A stretch of DNA of 5,800 bases from Candidatus Microgenomatus auricola (GTDB lineage Bacteria > Patescibacteriota > Patescibacteriia > UBA9570 > XYC2-FULL-38-9), in assembly GCA_005239655.1 (NCBI GenBank), contig SBBP01000114.1, positions 1-5,800 on the forward strand, read 5' to 3'. Numbering within the stretch: the first letter of the stretch is position 1; the number at the start of each line of letters is the position of its first letter. A program made the position numbers and the translations under genes. Below are positions 5,601-5,800 of this stretch, piece after piece. The notes below the pieces were generated by a model that ran no database searches, was not told the origin of the DNA, and saw only the letters and a program-made list of their open reading frames with translations.

Positions 5601-5800
5601 CTGCGTTCATCCTCGCGTGTACAGGAAAAAGGACGTGTATGTGCAACGGAGCGAGTCCGTCGTGTCTTCCTTACTATATCTTAAACAAAAAATCAAGGCA
5701 CTGTACGAGAAGGGTACATCGGTAACACTTTGTGATATTTGTAATGAAAATTGATGGGAGGCATGTAGTCGAGTGATTGGTGAGGTCGTTTATAGTTGTA
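5601..5800. other. AT-rich intergenic DNA at the right edge
   Basis: Two hundred bases with no convincing gene, clearly lower in GC than the adjoining peptidase gene. It holds the leader and promoter of that gene on the minus strand. On the plus strand an open frame ends at 5752-5754 (TGA) with residues such as KIKALYEKG, but it has no start with a ribosome site. GGGAGG at 5756-5761 followed by GTG at 5773 could open a gene running off the edge; too little is visible to call it. Confidence 0.5.
5668..5696 (-). promoter_or_regulatory. AT-rich promoter region of the DUF885-like gene
   Basis: Minus strand: TTGATT (5696-5691) and, 17 bases on, TAAGGA (5673-5668), a spacing like the phosphorylase promoter. 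TATAGT (5678-5673) is a better -10 (5 of 6 matches) but has no -35 at a normal distance. Either would give a leader of roughly 60-70 bases. A short inverted repeat, ACGGA/TCCGT, lies in that leader at 5646-5660. Confidence 0.4.

Noticed and set aside
5638..5754. Plus-strand frame ending KGTSVTLCDICNEN
   Set aside because: The tail looks slightly protein-like, but there is no start with a ribosome site and it overlaps the minus-strand promoter region. It could be a gene remnant; evidence is too thin.
5756..5800. Possible gene start: GGGAGG then GTG at 5773 (MIGEVVYSC...)
   Set aside because: Only nine codons are visible, the spacing of 11 bases is long, and no family can be judged.

Overview
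The window looks like bacterial chromosome. It opens in the 3' end of a primary sigma factor gene (rpoD, + strand, cut by the left edge). Four genes then follow, all on the minus strand: a Tat-exported zinc metallopeptidase split between two frames, a uridine-phosphorylase-like enzyme, an isopenicillin-N-synthase-like 2-oxoglutarate/Fe(II) oxygenase, and a large DUF885-like HExxH peptidase. The last 200 bases are AT-rich and hold the presumed promoter of the peptidase gene but no convincing gene. The RpoD tail and compact layout would fit a Patescibacteria/CPR-type genome, but this is a weak guess. UGA is used as a stop at two gene ends, so the UGA=Gly code of Gracilibacteria is unlikely.

The window has two base compositions. 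rpoD and the first metallopeptidase (about 1-1740) and the right edge (5601-5800) are moderate to AT-rich: sample 60-base rows in rpoD count 38-55% GC. The block 1770-5600 is strongly GC-rich: one sample row counts 70%. The spacers inside this block are short and AT-rich, and they carry intrinsic terminators of one shared design. The simplest reading is three genes of foreign, GC-rich ancestry now running on host-type signals.

The four minus-strand genes do not look like a classic operon. Three of the gene ends carry a Rho-independent terminator, and the next gene's promoter starts at or just after the U-tract. Two leaders also carry a hairpin just upstream of a good Shine-Dalgarno sequence. 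Each gene therefore appears to be its own transcription unit.

The main curiosity is the first metallopeptidase. A Tat signal peptide in one frame and an HEIAH catalytic domain in the -1 frame meet at a run of eight A's containing A AAA AAG, the heptamer used for -1 frameshifting in E. coli dnaX. It could be recoding, transcriptional slippage, a real mutation or a homopolymer sequencing error. No IS element, CRISPR array, tRNA or rRNA was seen. A shared pathway for the oxygenase and the nucleoside phosphorylase is possible but only inferred.
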